Made by a program: the position numbers and the translations under genes. Shown here piece by piece: positions 5,700 through 6,199 of a DNA stretch of 6,199 nucleotides (position 1 is the first letter of the stretch; each line of letters begins with the position of its first letter). The notes under the pieces are model-generated. The model saw only the letters and a program-made list of their open reading frames with translations. It had not been told where the DNA came from and did no database searches. Source of the stretch: Verrucomicrobiota bacterium (GTDB lineage Bacteria > Verrucomicrobiota > Verrucomicrobiia > Methylacidiphilales > Verrucolacustridaceae); contig VHDM01000060.1 in assembly GCA_016876055.1 (NCBI GenBank), positions 1 to 6,199 of the forward strand, written 5' to 3'.

Positions 5700-6199
5700 A
5701 TGTCGGCTGAGGCATTGCTAAACGGCTGCACCCACGTCCACACCAGGGAGGAGCTTGCCAAAAAACTCGCCTCCGGCCGGCCGCTCCGAATCAAACTGGG
5801 CTTCGATCCTTCCGCCCCCGACCTCCATCTCGGCCACGCGCTCGTTCTCGCCAAGGTTCGACAGTTTCAGGATGCCGGCCACCTTGCCGTCATCATCGTG
5901 GGTGACTATACCGCCCGCGTTGGCGACCCCACCGGGCGGTCCAAAACCCGTCCCGCCTTGGAACCCGCCGTCATCGAAAAAAACGCGAAAACCTACACCG
6001 ATCAGGTCTTTCAAATCATCGATCCCAAGAAAACCGAGATCCGTCGGAACGGCGAATGGCTCGGCAAGTTAACCTGCGCCGACCTCCTTCGCCTCAACGG
6101 CCAGGTCAACGTGGCCCGGATGCTGGAGCGGGACGACTTCTCCAAGCGGCACAAGGAAGGCGTCGCCATTAGCCTGGCCGAGTTTCAGTACCCGGTGCT
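5700..6199 (+). CDS. tyrS: Tyrosyl-tRNA synthetase, N-terminal part (3' end outside window)
   Basis: Charges tRNA-Tyr with tyrosine using ATP in the cytoplasm; essential for translation. The 166 visible residues carry the class I catalytic start: IKLGFDPSAPDLHLGH (31-46), whose HLGH is the HIGH ATP-binding signature. Then come GDYTARVGDPTGRS (68-81), a NAKTYTDQVF helix, KTEIRRNGEWL, a VARMLERDDFSKR segment (138-150) and EFQYPV. These match the TyrZ-type (TyrRS2) branch rather than E. coli-type TyrS. The KMSKS loop and the C-terminal S4-like tRNA-binding domain would lie beyond the right edge. Start: ATG 5700 gives an N terminus slightly shorter than usual for this branch. The GGTAGGCGG just before it is a close, imperfect ribosome-binding site, and no better in-frame start was found. 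The 54-nt gap from the preceding gene and the lack of a terminator allow read-through from it. Confidence 0.93.
   Translation, partial: MSAEALLNGCTHVHTREELAKKLASGRPLRIKLGFDPSAPDLHLGHALVLAKVRQFQDAGHLAVIIVGDYTARVGDPTGRSKTRPALEPAVIEKNAKTYTDQVFQIIDPKKTEIRRNGEWLGKLTCADLLRLNGQVNVARMLERDDFSKRHKEGVAISLAEFQYPV

Noticed and set aside
1..6199. CRISPR array, insertion sequence, defence or phage system
   Set aside because: No spaced direct repeats, transposase, nuclease or phage protein signatures were seen on either strand; all gene-sized regions are explained by metabolic, transport or translation genes.

Overview
The window is a GC-rich, tightly packed bacterial chromosome segment with all recognisable genes on the + strand. 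It reads as a small polyamine-themed locus followed by a housekeeping gene. The organism is not certain. GC-rich Gram-negative-style coding, a lipoprotein-type solute-binding protein, and short CTTAAT/CTTCAT repeats between genes fit a member of the Verrucomicrobiota/PVC group, but this is a low-confidence impression from sequence style, not a phylogenetic result.

Layout: (1) 1-1197, the C-terminal ~80% of an AstD-like aldehyde dehydrogenase, entering from the left edge. (2) 1198-1337, a 140-nt structured gap. (3) 1338-4123, a compact ABC-importer block encoding a PotC-type permease, a PotD-type substrate-binding lipoprotein and a PotB-type permease. The gaps inside it are 2 and 6 nt, so it is almost certainly one operon. 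No ATPase (PotA) is visible. (4) 4124-4388, a 265-nt gap with a terminator-like hairpin overlapping the potB stop, a longer competing hairpin, a second stem-loop, a possible 43-codon upstream ORF and a perfect AGGAGG ribosome-binding site. (5) 4389-5645, a complete saccharopine-dehydrogenase-superfamily enzyme that most resembles carboxynorspermidine synthase. (6) 5646-5699, a short gap with four tandem hexamers. (7) 5700-6199, the N-terminal 166 residues of tyrosyl-tRNA synthetase, running off the right edge.

How the genes may work together: the Pot proteins would import spermidine or putrescine. The saccharopine-dehydrogenase-like enzyme could join a diamine to aspartate semialdehyde, the first step of the carboxyspermidine/carboxynorspermidine route. 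The aldehyde dehydrogenase could oxidise an amino-aldehyde from amine or arginine breakdown. The links between these enzymes are inference from proximity. The decarboxylase (NspC type) and PotA needed to complete the picture lie outside the window or elsewhere.

No CRISPR array, insertion sequence, tRNA, rRNA or phage gene was seen. The most rewarding points are the hybrid PotD/PotF-like binding pocket, the C-D-B gene order without an ATPase, the Asp in the cofactor site of the dehydrogenase, and the structured region after potB.
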